Assembly: GCA_903930255.1 (NCBI GenBank)
Contig: CAIYYA010000299.1
Location: forward strand, 1 to 32,299
Direction: 5' to 3'
DNA length: 32,299 nt
DNA from: an uncultured beta proteobacterium
GTDB taxonomy: Bacteria; Pseudomonadota; Gammaproteobacteria; Burkholderiales; Burkholderiaceae_C
This document shows positions 24,985 through 32,299 of this stretch, one piece after another (the stretch's first letter is position 1; each line of letters starts with the position of its first letter). The notes under the pieces were generated by a model. It was not told the origin of the DNA and did not search any database. It saw nothing but the letters and a program-made list of their open reading frames with translations. Made by a program: the position numbers and the translations under genes.

Positions 24985-25293
24985 TCAGTGGCACGCGCAG
25001 CCAGTTCCACAACTGGCTGCAGGGCTTTCTGGAACTGGTTTAACCGCTGCAGTTTCGCTAGCAGTTGAGGCCGGCTCGGCGTTGCCTGAGGTGCTACCTG
25101 CAGCGCTACCACTGCCCTTGAAATCGGTCGCATACCACCCCGAGCCCTTGAGCTGAAAACCGGCAGCGGTGAGCTGTTTTTTGAAACTGACACCAGCACA
25201 CTGTGGACAATCAGTTAAGGGGGCATCCGAAATTTTTTGTAAAACATCTTTTGCAAACCCGCAGGCATCGCATTTGTAAGCGTAAATTGGCAT
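24985..25293 (-). CDS. FmdB family zinc-ribbon protein
   Basis: A 102-residue protein with a FmdB/CxxC zinc ribbon at its start: MPIYAYKCDACG with Cys8 and Cys11, then DCPQC with Cys29 and Cys32. The middle FKKQLTAAGFQLKGSGWYATD is diagnostic of the family. The rest is low-complexity, Ser/Ala/Gly/Thr-rich, ending in CGTGCACH, which adds a possible second metal site. The role is unknown; the family is often regarded as regulatory. The start was set at the conserved MPIYAY; the longer frame upstream overlaps ubiB and is not family-like. Confidence 0.92.
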   Translation of the reverse strand: MPIYAYKCDACGFAKDVLQKISDAPLTDCPQCAGVSFKKQLTAAGFQLKGSGWYATDFKGSGSAAGSTSGNAEPASTASETAAVKPVPESPAASCGTGCACH

Positions 25294-25348
25294 GGTGATC
25301 AGACGGGTAGAGGTAGCGCAAAACCGGCGATTATAAAGTCCGCATCGA

Positions 25349-26914
25349 CTAAAAAAGTCGCCATCGCACGAGCAATTGCATCGCCAGCAAGCCCAACACA
25401 AAACCCCCAGCAGAATACACAATCCCTTGCAGCAAACGGTTGGTGCGCTTCTGCTCAGCCAACAAAGCTTGCAGGTCATGCCCGGAATTTTTGGCGTTGT
25501 TTTGCAAAAAAGCCACCAACAAGCGGGGCAGCTCGGGCAACAGCTTGGCGTAGCGTGGCCCCTCGTTGCGTAGCTCATCCAGCAGCTTTTTAGGCCCCAC
25601 CTGATTGATCATCCATTTTTCAAGAAACGGTTTGGCGGTGTTCCAAAGATCAAGATCAGGATCGAGCTGACGTCCCAAACCTTCAATATTGAGCAGTGTT
25701 TTTTGCAACAAAACGAGCTGCGGTTGAATCTCAACTTGAAAACGCCGTGATGTCTGAAACAAACGCATCAGCAACAAACCGAGCGAGATTTCTTTCAAGG
25801 GACGATCGAAATAGGGTTCACAAACCGAACGAATGGCCGACTCAAGCTCATCAACACGGGTAGAGGTCGGCACCCAGCCCGACTCAATGTGCAATTCGGC
25901 AACCCGTTTGTAGTCACGTCTGAAAAAAGCTGTGAAGTTTTGTGCCAGATATTCTTTGTCAATCTCGGTCAGGGTGCCCACAATACCAAAGTCCAGCGAG
26001 ATATAGCGCCCAAACGTGGCCGGCGCCAAACTCACCTGGATATTGCCCGGATGCATGTCCGCATGAAAAAACCCATCCCGGAACACTTGCGTAAAAAATA
26101 TCGTGACACCATCGCGTGCAAGCTTCGGAATGTCAACCCCTGCTTGGCGCAAGCGCTCAACCTGACTAATCGGCACACCGTTCATGCGCTCCATCACCAT
26201 CACGTCAGTCATGCAATATTCCCAGAACATCTCGGGAATCAGCACCAGATCAAGATCGGCCATGTTGCGCCGCAATTGCGCCGCACTGGAGGCCTCGCGC
26301 ACCAGGTCCAATTCATCATGCAGATATTTGTCAAACTCGGCCACCACTTCGCGGGGTTTGAGTCGTTTGCCATCGTGTGACAAACCTTCGACCCATCCGG
26401 CCATCATGCGCATCAGGTCGAGGTCTTTATCGATCACCGTCAGCATGCCAGGGCGCAGCACTTTAACCGCAACTTCGCGCAACAAACCGTTGCGGTCTTT
26501 CAACACGGCAAAATGCACTTGCGCAATGGATGCACTGGCTATCGGCTCGCGGTCAAACGACACAAAAATATCGTCCACTTTTTTCTTGAACGCGTTCTCG
26601 ATGATGGCAATCGCCAGTTGACTCGAGAACGGTGGCACGCGATCTTGCAGCATGGCCAACTCATCGGCAATGTCCAGCGGCAGCAAATCACGACGAGTTG
26701 ACAGCACCTGACCAAACTTGACAAAAATCGGCCCCAAACTCTCCAGCGCCTGGCGCAAACGTTGACCGCGTGGCGCTGTCAAATCGCGCCCAACCGCAAG
26801 AATGCGCGCAATCCGCAACAGCCAAGGTTTTTTGAAACTGCTCAGAACCAACTCGTCCAAGCCGAAGCGAAACATCACCCAAACGATGAAGACTCCGCGA
26901 AAAATTCGGGTCAT
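25349..26914 (-). CDS. ubiB: Ubiquinone biosynthesis accessory kinase-like protein UbiB
   Basis: A 521-residue UbiB/ADCK-family atypical kinase needed for ubiquinone synthesis. The family-specific KxGQ motif (KFGQ, 66-69) lies in [29 protein letters not shown] is the Ala-rich nucleotide loop; [13 protein letters not shown] is the catalytic-loop equivalent. Two hydrophobic helices at the C-terminus (about 485-521) would anchor it in the inner membrane. The start MTRIFRGVF is fixed by the ATGA overlap with ubiJ; the longer frame is ubiJ read out of frame. UbiB likely extracts or remodels lipophilic intermediates for the Ubi enzyme complex. Confidence 0.96.
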   Translation of the reverse strand: MTRIFRGVFIVWVMFRFGLDELVLSSFKKPWLLRIARILAVGRDLTAPRGQRLRQALESLGPIFVKFGQVLSTRRDLLPLDIADELAMLQDRVPPFSSQLAIAIIENAFKKKVDDIFVSFDREPIASASIAQVHFAVLKDRNGLLREVAVKVLRPGMLTVIDKDLDLMRMMAGWVEGLSHDGKRLKPREVVAEFDKYLHDELDLVREASSAAQLRRNMADLDLVLIPEMFWEYCMTDVMVMERMNGVPISQVERLRQAGVDIPKLARDGVTIFFTQVFRDGFFHADMHPGNIQVSLAPATFGRYISLDFGIVGTLTEIDKEYLAQNFTAFFRRDYKRVAELHIESGWVPTSTRVDELESAIRSVCEPYFDRPLKEISLGLLLMRLFQTSRRFQVEIQPQLVLLQKTLLNIEGLGRQLDPDLDLWNTAKPFLEKWMINQVGPKKLLDELRNEGPRYAKLLPELPRLLVAFLQNNAKNSGHDLQALLAEQKRTNRLLQGIVYSAGGFVLGLLAMQLLVRWRLF

Positions 26915-27462
26915 GTCGCGGTCTTGCCAGGAACAAAGGCACTGGTTTTGGCCAGCAGTTGGCGCAAACCCTGTGCCAATGCTTGCGCAGCCTGGCTCAA
27001 GGTGTGCGCTGGCACATCCCCGATCACGCGTGACAAATCTTCTTCCATGTCCCACCGCACGTGCTCGGTCAGCCAATTCACTTCGGCAGCCAATTGAACA
27101 TCGCCCTCAATGCGAACCGCCGGTTTGTCGCCCCGCAAAGCTGCTTGTGCCAGAGCCAGAGGCGACTCATCTGTGACAGTGAGCACCAGGTCGGGCCGGC
27201 AGTCTGCATGCGCCAAATCAAGCAAACCAGCGGGTGTTGCCTGCAGCTTGAAATTAAAACTGCGCCACTGCACCAGTAGGACTCGACCTTTTTGCCTGGC
27301 CAAGCGCGACATGGCTTCAGTTTCTTGCATCAGCACGTGGTTAAGTAAAAGCACAATGCGCTGTTGCGCCTCTTCGACCGCCCAATCGGGTGGCTGCATG
27401 CTCGGAAACGGAAGTTTTTGCAAAAAATCTTCCAAAAAAGAAAAAGGGGTCTGTGTTGCCAT
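26911..27462 (-). CDS. ubiJ: Ubiquinone biosynthesis accessory factor UbiJ (SCP2 domain)
   Basis: A 183-residue protein with a sterol-carrier-type (SCP2) domain that binds hydrophobic ubiquinone intermediates. Its sequence around LLNHVLMQE, and [23 protein letters not shown], agrees with UbiJ, and the end [19 protein letters not shown] forms a helical tail. E. coli UbiJ lies between UbiE and UbiB; here the same order holds with one extra gene inserted after ubiE. Its stop overlaps the ubiB start by four bases. The name rests on context and SCP2 likeness; overall sequence conservation in this family is low. Confidence 0.88.
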   Translation of the reverse strand: MATQTPFSFLEDFLQKLPFPSMQPPDWAVEEAQQRIVLLLNHVLMQETEAMSRLARQKGRVLLVQWRSFNFKLQATPAGLLDLAHADCRPDLVLTVTDESPLALAQAALRGDKPAVRIEGDVQLAAEVNWLTEHVRWDMEEDLSRVIGDVPAHTLSQAAQALAQGLRQLLAKTSAFVPGKTAT

Positions 27463-27497
27463 AGACCCCGATTATTCCTGAAATTGTCAACCAGGTT

Positions 27498-28484
27498 TTA
27501 TTGCAGCGCTTGAACCCCTGCAACCAGCCAGCCACTGCTGCCATTTTTTGGCTTGATCATGTTCCAGACCTCGCGGAATGGGCTTGGGCCTGCTGAAGGC
27601 TCCTCTCGAATCATGCCCGAGAACTCAACGCTGGCCATGTAGTCACCACCCAGGTCTTCAATGCCGAGCAAATGCGCTTCAATCATGACCACTTCAGTCT
27701 GGTTGGCAGGGCCGCCAGTGTGCACCTCACGCTCCGCCAGTTGAACCTGAATTTCTTTGAGCATGGTGTCGGTCATCATCACACGCAAAGCGGCAATGTC
27801 TGACTTGTCCCATGCCGCCTGCAACGACACGAAGTTGGCCTTGGCAGACTTAAGAAAACCGTCTGTATCAAAATCTGCCGGCACTCCCCACGATTGCGAA
27901 CCCAAGAGACCCGATCCAATCATCGAACCAGCCACAGGCGCTGGGTTAATTGCGCTACTGTCAAACGCCGTGGTGGTGCGCTCCCAAGGGCGTGCAGAGG
28001 CATCGTTGCCAACATTTTCTGGACGATAAGAGCCCGGCACTGGCGCTTGAGTAGCAGCGCCTGCTCCCTGAAAAGCAAATGGTGAGCTTGCCGGTGCAGT
28101 TTGCCCCGACTGGTTTTTACGCCAACGCATGAAGGCACCCACCGCTACCATGATCACCAGTGCCAGCAAGGCAAACATCATGAAGTCACCCATGGCACCA
28201 CCCAAGCCCAGCGAGCTGGCCAGCCATGCCAACCCCAAGCCAGCAGCCAAGCCGCCCAACATGGCACCCCAAGGCCGTTTCGGAGCTGCCGCAGCAGCTG
28301 GAGGCATCGAGTTTGCTGCAGAATTTGTAGCGCCTTGCGCAGGTGTGGCAGGCGCTGCAGAGCGCTGAGTCACATTATTCGACTGCTGACCAATAGACTT
28401 TCCACCGCCAAAACGCTTGGCAGCTTCAGCATGCCCTGCAAACAAAGCGAAACATAAAGCCAAAATCGACAACCAACTTTTCAT
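27498..28484 (-). CDS. Tim44-like domain protein
   Basis: A 328-residue envelope protein. A signal peptide (MKSWLSILALCFALFAGHAEA) is followed by a Gly/Ser/Ala-rich linker. Then come two hydrophobic segments (about 80-125, including GDFMMFALLALVIMVAVG), a second Pro/Ala-rich linker, and a C-terminal Tim44-like domain (about 190-328; FLKSAKANFVSLQAAWDKSD and LRVMMTDTMLKEIQ). The domain in mitochondria links to import; the bacterial role is unknown. The start was chosen over a GTG-type start five codons earlier because it gives the signal peptide directly. It stands between ubiE (47 bases) and ubiJ (35 bases), splitting the usual ubiE-ubiJ-ubiB set. Confidence 0.9.
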   Translation of the reverse strand: MKSWLSILALCFALFAGHAEAAKRFGGGKSIGQQSNNVTQRSAAPATPAQGATNSAANSMPPAAAAAPKRPWGAMLGGLAAGLGLAWLASSLGLGGAMGDFMMFALLALVIMVAVGAFMRWRKNQSGQTAPASSPFAFQGAGAATQAPVPGSYRPENVGNDASARPWERTTTAFDSSAINPAPVAGSMIGSGLLGSQSWGVPADFDTDGFLKSAKANFVSLQAAWDKSDIAALRVMMTDTMLKEIQVQLAEREVHTGGPANQTEVVMIEAHLLGIEDLGGDYMASVEFSGMIREEPSAGPSPFREVWNMIKPKNGSSGWLVAGVQALQ

Positions 28485-28531
28485 ACCATCTCCAATCATT
28501 TTTTAGCTAAACAAACCAGACACCGCATGAC

Positions 28532-29263
28532 TCAACACTTAATGCCTACATGCAAGGCTACCAGACCACCCGTCATGTTGTGGTAATCCACATGCCCAAA
28601 GCCATTAGCTTTCATCAGGGTTTTGAGTTCTTTTTGTCCTGGGTGCATGCGAATCGACTCCGCTAGATACTGGTAGCTCGAAGCATCCCCTGCCACCAGT
28701 TCACCCAATTTGGGCAACACTTTGAACGAATACCAGTCATAGACTTTCTCAAGCGGTTTCGCCACTTTGGAAAACTCCAGCACCAGCAGTTTGCCACCGG
28801 GCTTGAGCACGCGGTTCATTTCAGCCAGTGCGACATCTTTGTGCGTCATGTTGCGCAGCCCAAAAGCCACACTCACCAAATCGAATTGGCGGTCTGGAAA
28901 AGGCAACTTCTCTGCATCGCAAACCAGACTCGGCAGCACCACACCCGCGTCGATCAATCGGTCGCGACCCGTTCGCAACATGGCTTCATTGATGTCCGTG
29001 TGAAAAACCCGTCCGAGTTTGCCGACCTTTTTTGAGAAGGCCAACGCCAAATCACCCGTGCCACCTGCAATATCCAGCACCTGATCGCCTTCTTGCAAGT
29101 TGGCCACCGTTACCGTATAAGCTTTCCACAAACGGTGCAGACCCATCGACATCAAATCGTTCATCAGGTCGTATTTGGGTGCCACCGAATCAAAAACGCC
29201 TTTGACATGACTCGACTTTTCTGCCTCATCGACGGTTTTGTAACCAAAGTGTGTTGTGTTCAT
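28532..29263 (-). CDS. ubiE: Ubiquinone/menaquinone C-methyltransferase
   Basis: A 243-residue SAM-dependent methyltransferase that adds the C2 methyl group of ubiquinone (and of menaquinone where made). Signatures are [19 protein letters not shown] at the start, SAM motif [15 protein letters not shown], and the UbiE blocks [10 protein letters not shown] and LVLEFSKV. The end [11 protein letters not shown] is the common C-terminus. It follows the DUF971 gene by 24 bases and heads the quinone genes of the run. Length is normal. Confidence 0.97.
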   Translation of the reverse strand: MNTTHFGYKTVDEAEKSSHVKGVFDSVAPKYDLMNDLMSMGLHRLWKAYTVTVANLQEGDQVLDIAGGTGDLALAFSKKVGKLGRVFHTDINEAMLRTGRDRLIDAGVVLPSLVCDAEKLPFPDRQFDLVSVAFGLRNMTHKDVALAEMNRVLKPGGKLLVLEFSKVAKPLEKVYDWYSFKVLPKLGELVAGDASSYQYLAESIRMHPGQKELKTLMKANGFGHVDYHNMTGGLVALHVGIKC

Positions 29264-29287
29264 GGGGTGCGATGTTAGCCGTTAGCA

Positions 29288-29701
29288 TTAGTGGCTGGCG
29301 CAGCTGGCACCGCTTTTTTCGGGCATGGGCGCATCCCGATCAACACCGGCAGCCGTTAACCTGGCTTGATAGTCAGCCCACAACTGGTCTTGCTGTGAGC
29401 CTAAAAAATACAAGTAATCCCACGAAAAAATGCCACTGTCATGACCATCTGAAAATGCCGGTTGAACCGCGTAATTACCCACGGGTTCCAAGCCTTTGAG
29501 TGCAACATCGCGCTTGCCGGTTTGCAGCACTTCTTGCCCAGGGCCGTGGCCAGCCACTTCGGCCGAGGGGGAATACACGCGCATCAACTCAAAGGGAATT
29601 CGAAACTCGCATCCGTCCGAGAAACTGATCTCGAGAACTTTAGACTGGCTATGTACCGTGATATTCAATGGCGCCGGGGCACCTGATTTCAAACCTGCCA
29701 T
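29288..29701 (-). CDS. DUF971 family protein
   Basis: A 137-residue protein of the DUF971 family (similar to the N-terminal domain of gamma-butyrobetaine hydroxylase). Family marks are LEISFSDGCEFRIPFELMRVYSPSAEV, and later VGNYAVQPAFSDGHDSGIFSWDYLY, with a terminal CASH. In eukaryotic relatives this domain holds zinc through cysteines and histidine; here one N-terminal Cys and the His/Asp of DGHDSG remain, so metal binding is uncertain. It appears to open the eleven-gene minus-strand run toward ubiE. The upstream spacer of 159 bases should hold the promoter, but I cannot identify it with confidence. Confidence 0.88.
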   Translation of the reverse strand: MAGLKSGAPAPLNITVHSQSKVLEISFSDGCEFRIPFELMRVYSPSAEVAGHGPGQEVLQTGKRDVALKGLEPVGNYAVQPAFSDGHDSGIFSWDYLYFLGSQQDQLWADYQARLTAAGVDRDAPMPEKSGASCASH

Positions 29702-29860
29702 GAATCATGAACCTTATAAAACGCCCTTACAACCGGGCTTTGAGAAACTAAAAATACTCATCGGCCAAAACCCTGGCTGGGCGATTGTCGATAGTCAAAG
29801 GTAACACGCTTGCTAACAGCACAGGACGCTGGTTCCAATTAAGCCCATAACTATTCAGGT

Positions 29861-32299
29861 TTAGCGCGTGCAAGTCGCACCTTCCACAATGATGATGGAC
29901 TTGTCTTTTTTCTTTTGCAGGGCTGCTTCGCTATTGTTTGTATCGATTCGCGTGGTATTCGCAGCGCTGGCCTCTTTCACCACAAGGGCGGCTATTTGAT
30001 CGGCTGTTAGCTCTGGCTCTAAAACCTCAGCAAACAAAATGAGCTCCAAAAATTTGGTAAACGTATCAATCGCTGCACTGATTTGCGTTTGCGCCTGAGT
30101 TTGTTCAGCCACATAAAGCGACGGCGGCGGAGCGGTCGTGCTAACACCCGCTGCGCTGTAACTCACCGGGCTGCCAATGGTCAGCGCTCCAGGGGCAAAG
30201 GTCACCGCCCCGGCAGCTGAAGCTGTCACTCCACCAGCAGCGGTAACGGTGCTGGTTTGTGTGAAATTATTCGCTGCCGCCATACTCACTGAGCCAGCGC
30301 TGGAGGTGATAGGCCCGTTGATCTGCATGTTGCCCGCACTGGTTTCATTGGTGGTTGTCAAGGCAATGTTGCCACTGGCAGAAACGCCTGCAGGACCAAT
30401 CGTCAAGGGGCTGTTTGCTGTCATGCTGAGATTACCCTTGATGGTTCTCACCAAACCAGAGGTGCTAATGCCATGCCAGTTATTGACAACGATGTCGCCA
30501 TCAACAACTTCAATCCCTTGCACATCAATGGCACCCACGCTTCTGAGCTCGATATTGCCCGCCAGCGTCGAACTGGCCCTGAAACTGCTGATGCGATTGC
30601 CCGTGTGCGTCAAAATGCTGCCCGAAAAGCTGTTAGCCGTGAGCAAACCCGCAGTGACCAAAGCACCTGTTTGCGAAATTGGCCCCGTTGGCGCTGCCAA
30701 GTCAATCGAAGCTGCTGTGATCGCGCCCACACTGAGCGGACCTGTGTTTTGGCGAATGACAACCGGCCCTGTCATATCGATCACACCAGCCGTTTGACTA
30801 AAACCACCATTCACCGACAAGGAACCGGCGCCATTCACAGTTCCAGCATCCAGGCTGAACTGGGGTGCACTCAGAGAACCCGCAACCGTCATCATGCCAC
30901 CTGTCATGGCCAAAGAGCCACTGCTGGTGAGTGTTTGCAAACGGGTTGCACCGACAGCTGAGTCATACACCACAGAAGCAGCAGCTGGTATCACCACGGC
31001 TTGCACGTTAGCGCCATCTGGCAAGGCATCCCAGTTGACCGGATTACTCCAATTGCTATTGGTGCCGGCTCCTGACCATGTCGACGTGGGTCGCACCGAA
31101 ATATCAGCGAGGGTCGTCGGTTTGGCGTTCGCAACACTGTAGTTAGCAGCGTCTGCCCCCCCTAAGGTCAACCCCGTGATGTTGACAGTTTTGCCATTTG
31201 CCACGTTTTTATCACTGAAATTTCCACTCGCGTTGGCTACAAACACCGCATCACCCAGCACAACATTGCTCAAAACAGCAGCCGTTTTATCAACAGCAGC
31301 TACTGTGGTCGCGTCATATATTTTGTTACTTGCCGTGAAGCCACTGATGGTTGAAATATTCGCCTGATTAACCGTGTAATTTGCTGAAGCACCCGCAAAG
31401 CTGTAGTTGCCAGCATCTGTTCCACTGAGTGGGTTCGCCGTTTGGGTGTAAGCACCCGCTTTGAGCTTGTTGCTGCTGCTAAAAGCAGGATTACTGATTT
31501 GTGCCGTGCTGCTCACCACATCGTTCGCCAAAACATTGGCGAAACTCACAGCACCTGGTGCCACGTCCACCCCATAGACAGTGGTGATGCCGGCAATGGT
31601 TGCGCCCGTCAATACCAGTGGCGTAACCGTGTAGTCAGCCGTAGCGCCTGCAAAGCGGTAGTTGGTTGAATCCGCGTCTTTGAGCGCATCAGCGGTTTGC
31701 ACATAACTGCCTGCTTTGAGCTTGTTGCTGCTGCTGAAAACAGGATTCAGAATGCGCGCTGTGCTGCTCACTAAATCGTTAGCAATTAGATTTGAAAAAC
31801 TGACCGCCCCTGGTGCCACATCCACCCCATAGACAGTAGTGACACCGGCAATAGTTGCACCCGTCAAGATCAATGGCGTTACCGTGTAGTCGGCTGTGGC
31901 GCCGCCAAAGCTGTAGTTGGCCGCGTCGCCTCCTGTGAGGCTTGTGCCCACGCTTTGGATGCCCGTGTGCGTGCCGGCTTTGAGGTTGCCGCTGCTGCTG
32001 AGTTTGCCTGCAGTGTTGATCACCACGCTGGCCGGATTCACCACGTCGCCCACGATGGCGTTGCTAAAGCTGGCTGTGCCTGCGCTTAAAGCGCTGCCAT
32101 AGGTGTTGCCTCCTGCGCTGATGCTGGCGTTCAAGGCCAGTTGGTTCACCGTGTAGTTGGCTGTGCTGTTGATGCCGCCAAAGCTGTAGTTCAGCGCGTC
32201 AGCACTGCTTAAGCTGCTCGCATTTTGTGAGTAAGTACCGGCCTTGAGGTTGCCGCTGGTGCTGTTGACTGGGCTCACAATGCTGGCTGTGCTGGTGAC
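29861..32299 (-). CDS. Large filamentous-haemagglutinin-like surface protein with MBG/YDG repeats (C-terminal part)
   Basis: The frame is open to the right window edge, so the N-terminus is missing; about 812 residues are visible. From its N-terminal side: at least three tandem MBG-like repeats rich in Ser/Thr/Ala/Gly (ADYTVTP, VYGVDVAPGAVSF, SSSNKLKAG), one YDG-type unit (SNKIYDATTVAAV to SVANA), a WSGAGTNSNWSNPVNWD block, then beta-helix-like imperfect repeats. The final 90 residues are different: a helical, acidic segment, then KKKDK and a single Cys three residues from the end. No autotransporter beta-barrel or LPXTG is present, so two-partner secretion or another route is likely; the partner is not in view. 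Probably an adhesin or biofilm matrix protein. Confidence 0.88.
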   Translation of the reverse strand, partial: VTSTASIVSPVNSTSGNLKAGTYSQNASSLSSADALNYSFGGINSTANYTVNQLALNASISAGGNTYGSALSAGTASFSNAIVGDVVNPASVVINTAGKLSSSGNLKAGTHTGIQSVGTSLTGGDAANYSFGGATADYTVTPLILTGATIAGVTTVYGVDVAPGAVSFSNLIANDLVSSTARILNPVFSSSNKLKAGSYVQTADALKDADSTNYRFAGATADYTVTPLVLTGATIAGITTVYGVDVAPGAVSFANVLANDVVSSTAQISNPAFSSSNKLKAGAYTQTANPLSGTDAGNYSFAGASANYTVNQANISTISGFTASNKIYDATTVAAVDKTAAVLSNVVLGDAVFVANASGNFSDKNVANGKTVNITGLTLGGADAANYSVANAKPTTLADISVRPTSTWSGAGTNSNWSNPVNWDALPDGANVQAVVIPAAASVVYDSAVGATRLQTLTSSGSLAMTGGMMTVAGSLSAPQFSLDAGTVNGAGSLSVNGGFSQTAGVIDMTGPVVIRQNTGPLSVGAITAASIDLAAPTGPISQTGALVTAGLLTANSFSGSILTHTGNRISSFRASSTLAGNIELRSVGAIDVQGIEVVDGDIVVNNWHGISTSGLVRTIKGNLSMTANSPLTIGPAGVSASGNIALTTTNETSAGNMQINGPITSSAGSVSMAAANNFTQTSTVTAAGGVTASAAGAVTFAPGALTIGSPVSYSAAGVSTTAPPPSLYVAEQTQAQTQISAAIDTFTKFLELILFAEVLEPELTADQIAALVVKEASAANTTRIDTNNSEAALQKKKDKSIIIVEGATCTR
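31382..32158 (-). repeat. Three tandem coding repeats in the adhesin gene
   Basis: Units of 267, 255 and 255 bases (31892-32158, 31637-31891, 31382-31636), equal to 89, 85 and 85 residues, lie head to tail. The two 255-base units are clearly similar at the DNA level as well as in protein (both carry TGATIAG and TTVYGVDVAPGAVSF), suggesting recent duplication. A partial further unit extends toward the window edge. Confidence 0.8.

Noticed and set aside
30177..30797. 206-codon plus-strand frame opposite the adhesin gene
   Set aside because: It is an antisense shadow of low-complexity repeat coding sequence; its hydrophobic look comes from complementing Ser/Thr/Ala/Gly codons.

Overview
The window reads as a chromosomal segment of a betaproteobacterium, most likely Burkholderiales near the Comamonadaceae. 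This is inferred from protein sequence style and gene order, not from a database search. The supporting orders are rhodanese-grxC-secB-gpsA running opposite to gpmA-ctpA-moeB, and the ubiE/ubiJ/ubiB set beside aspS. The base composition looks moderate in GC. I see no rRNA, tRNA, CRISPR array or transposase.

Layout. (1) 118-3655, minus strand: four metabolic genes (quinone oxidoreductase, zinc-free MDR oxidoreductase, ElaA-type acetyltransferase, SDR dehydrogenase), at least two of them translationally coupled. (2) 3656-6033: a small decayed accessory island. It holds a GIY-YIG/DUF4357 gene broken by two internal deletions, a short two-helix membrane ORF, and the remains of a DUF4258 + YgiT-type zinc-finger toxin-antitoxin pair with lost starts and shifted frames. 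Related copies of a structured repeat lie near both edges. (3) 6034-6936: an EamA-type exporter, convergent with (4) a minus-strand series 13420 to 6959: rhodanese, grxC, secB, gpsA, nadC, nadA, ovoA. This joins thiol/redox functions, protein export, phospholipid precursor synthesis, NAD synthesis and ovothiol synthesis. (5) 13529-16550, plus strand: gpmA, ctpA and a MoeB/ThiF-type adenylyltransferase, which overlaps the end of a secreted SNase-like nuclease on the other strand. (6) 17147-18788: a diguanylate cyclase followed after one base by a MinD/FlhG-like ATPase. (7) 19936-18801, minus strand: folE followed after two bases by a BLUF blue-light sensor. (8) 29701-20028, minus strand: eleven closely packed genes (DUF971, ubiE, Tim44-like, ubiJ, ubiB, FmdB-type, DUF502, aspS, nudB, EEP-family nuclease/phosphatase, clsB) for ubiquinone, envelope, tRNA charging and folate. 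(9) 29861 to the right edge, minus strand: the C-terminal part of a large repeat-rich surface adhesin that continues beyond the window.

Points of most interest: the decayed island with its nested palindrome and frame-shifted toxin-antitoxin remnant; the folE-BLUF pair, with nudB (next step of the folate pathway) about 2 kb away; the c-di-GMP cyclase/MinD-like pair; ovoA preceded by a perfect 12-bp palindrome; and the tandem 85-residue repeats of the adhesin. Most of the rest is ordinary core genome. I did not find a convincing wholly new system.
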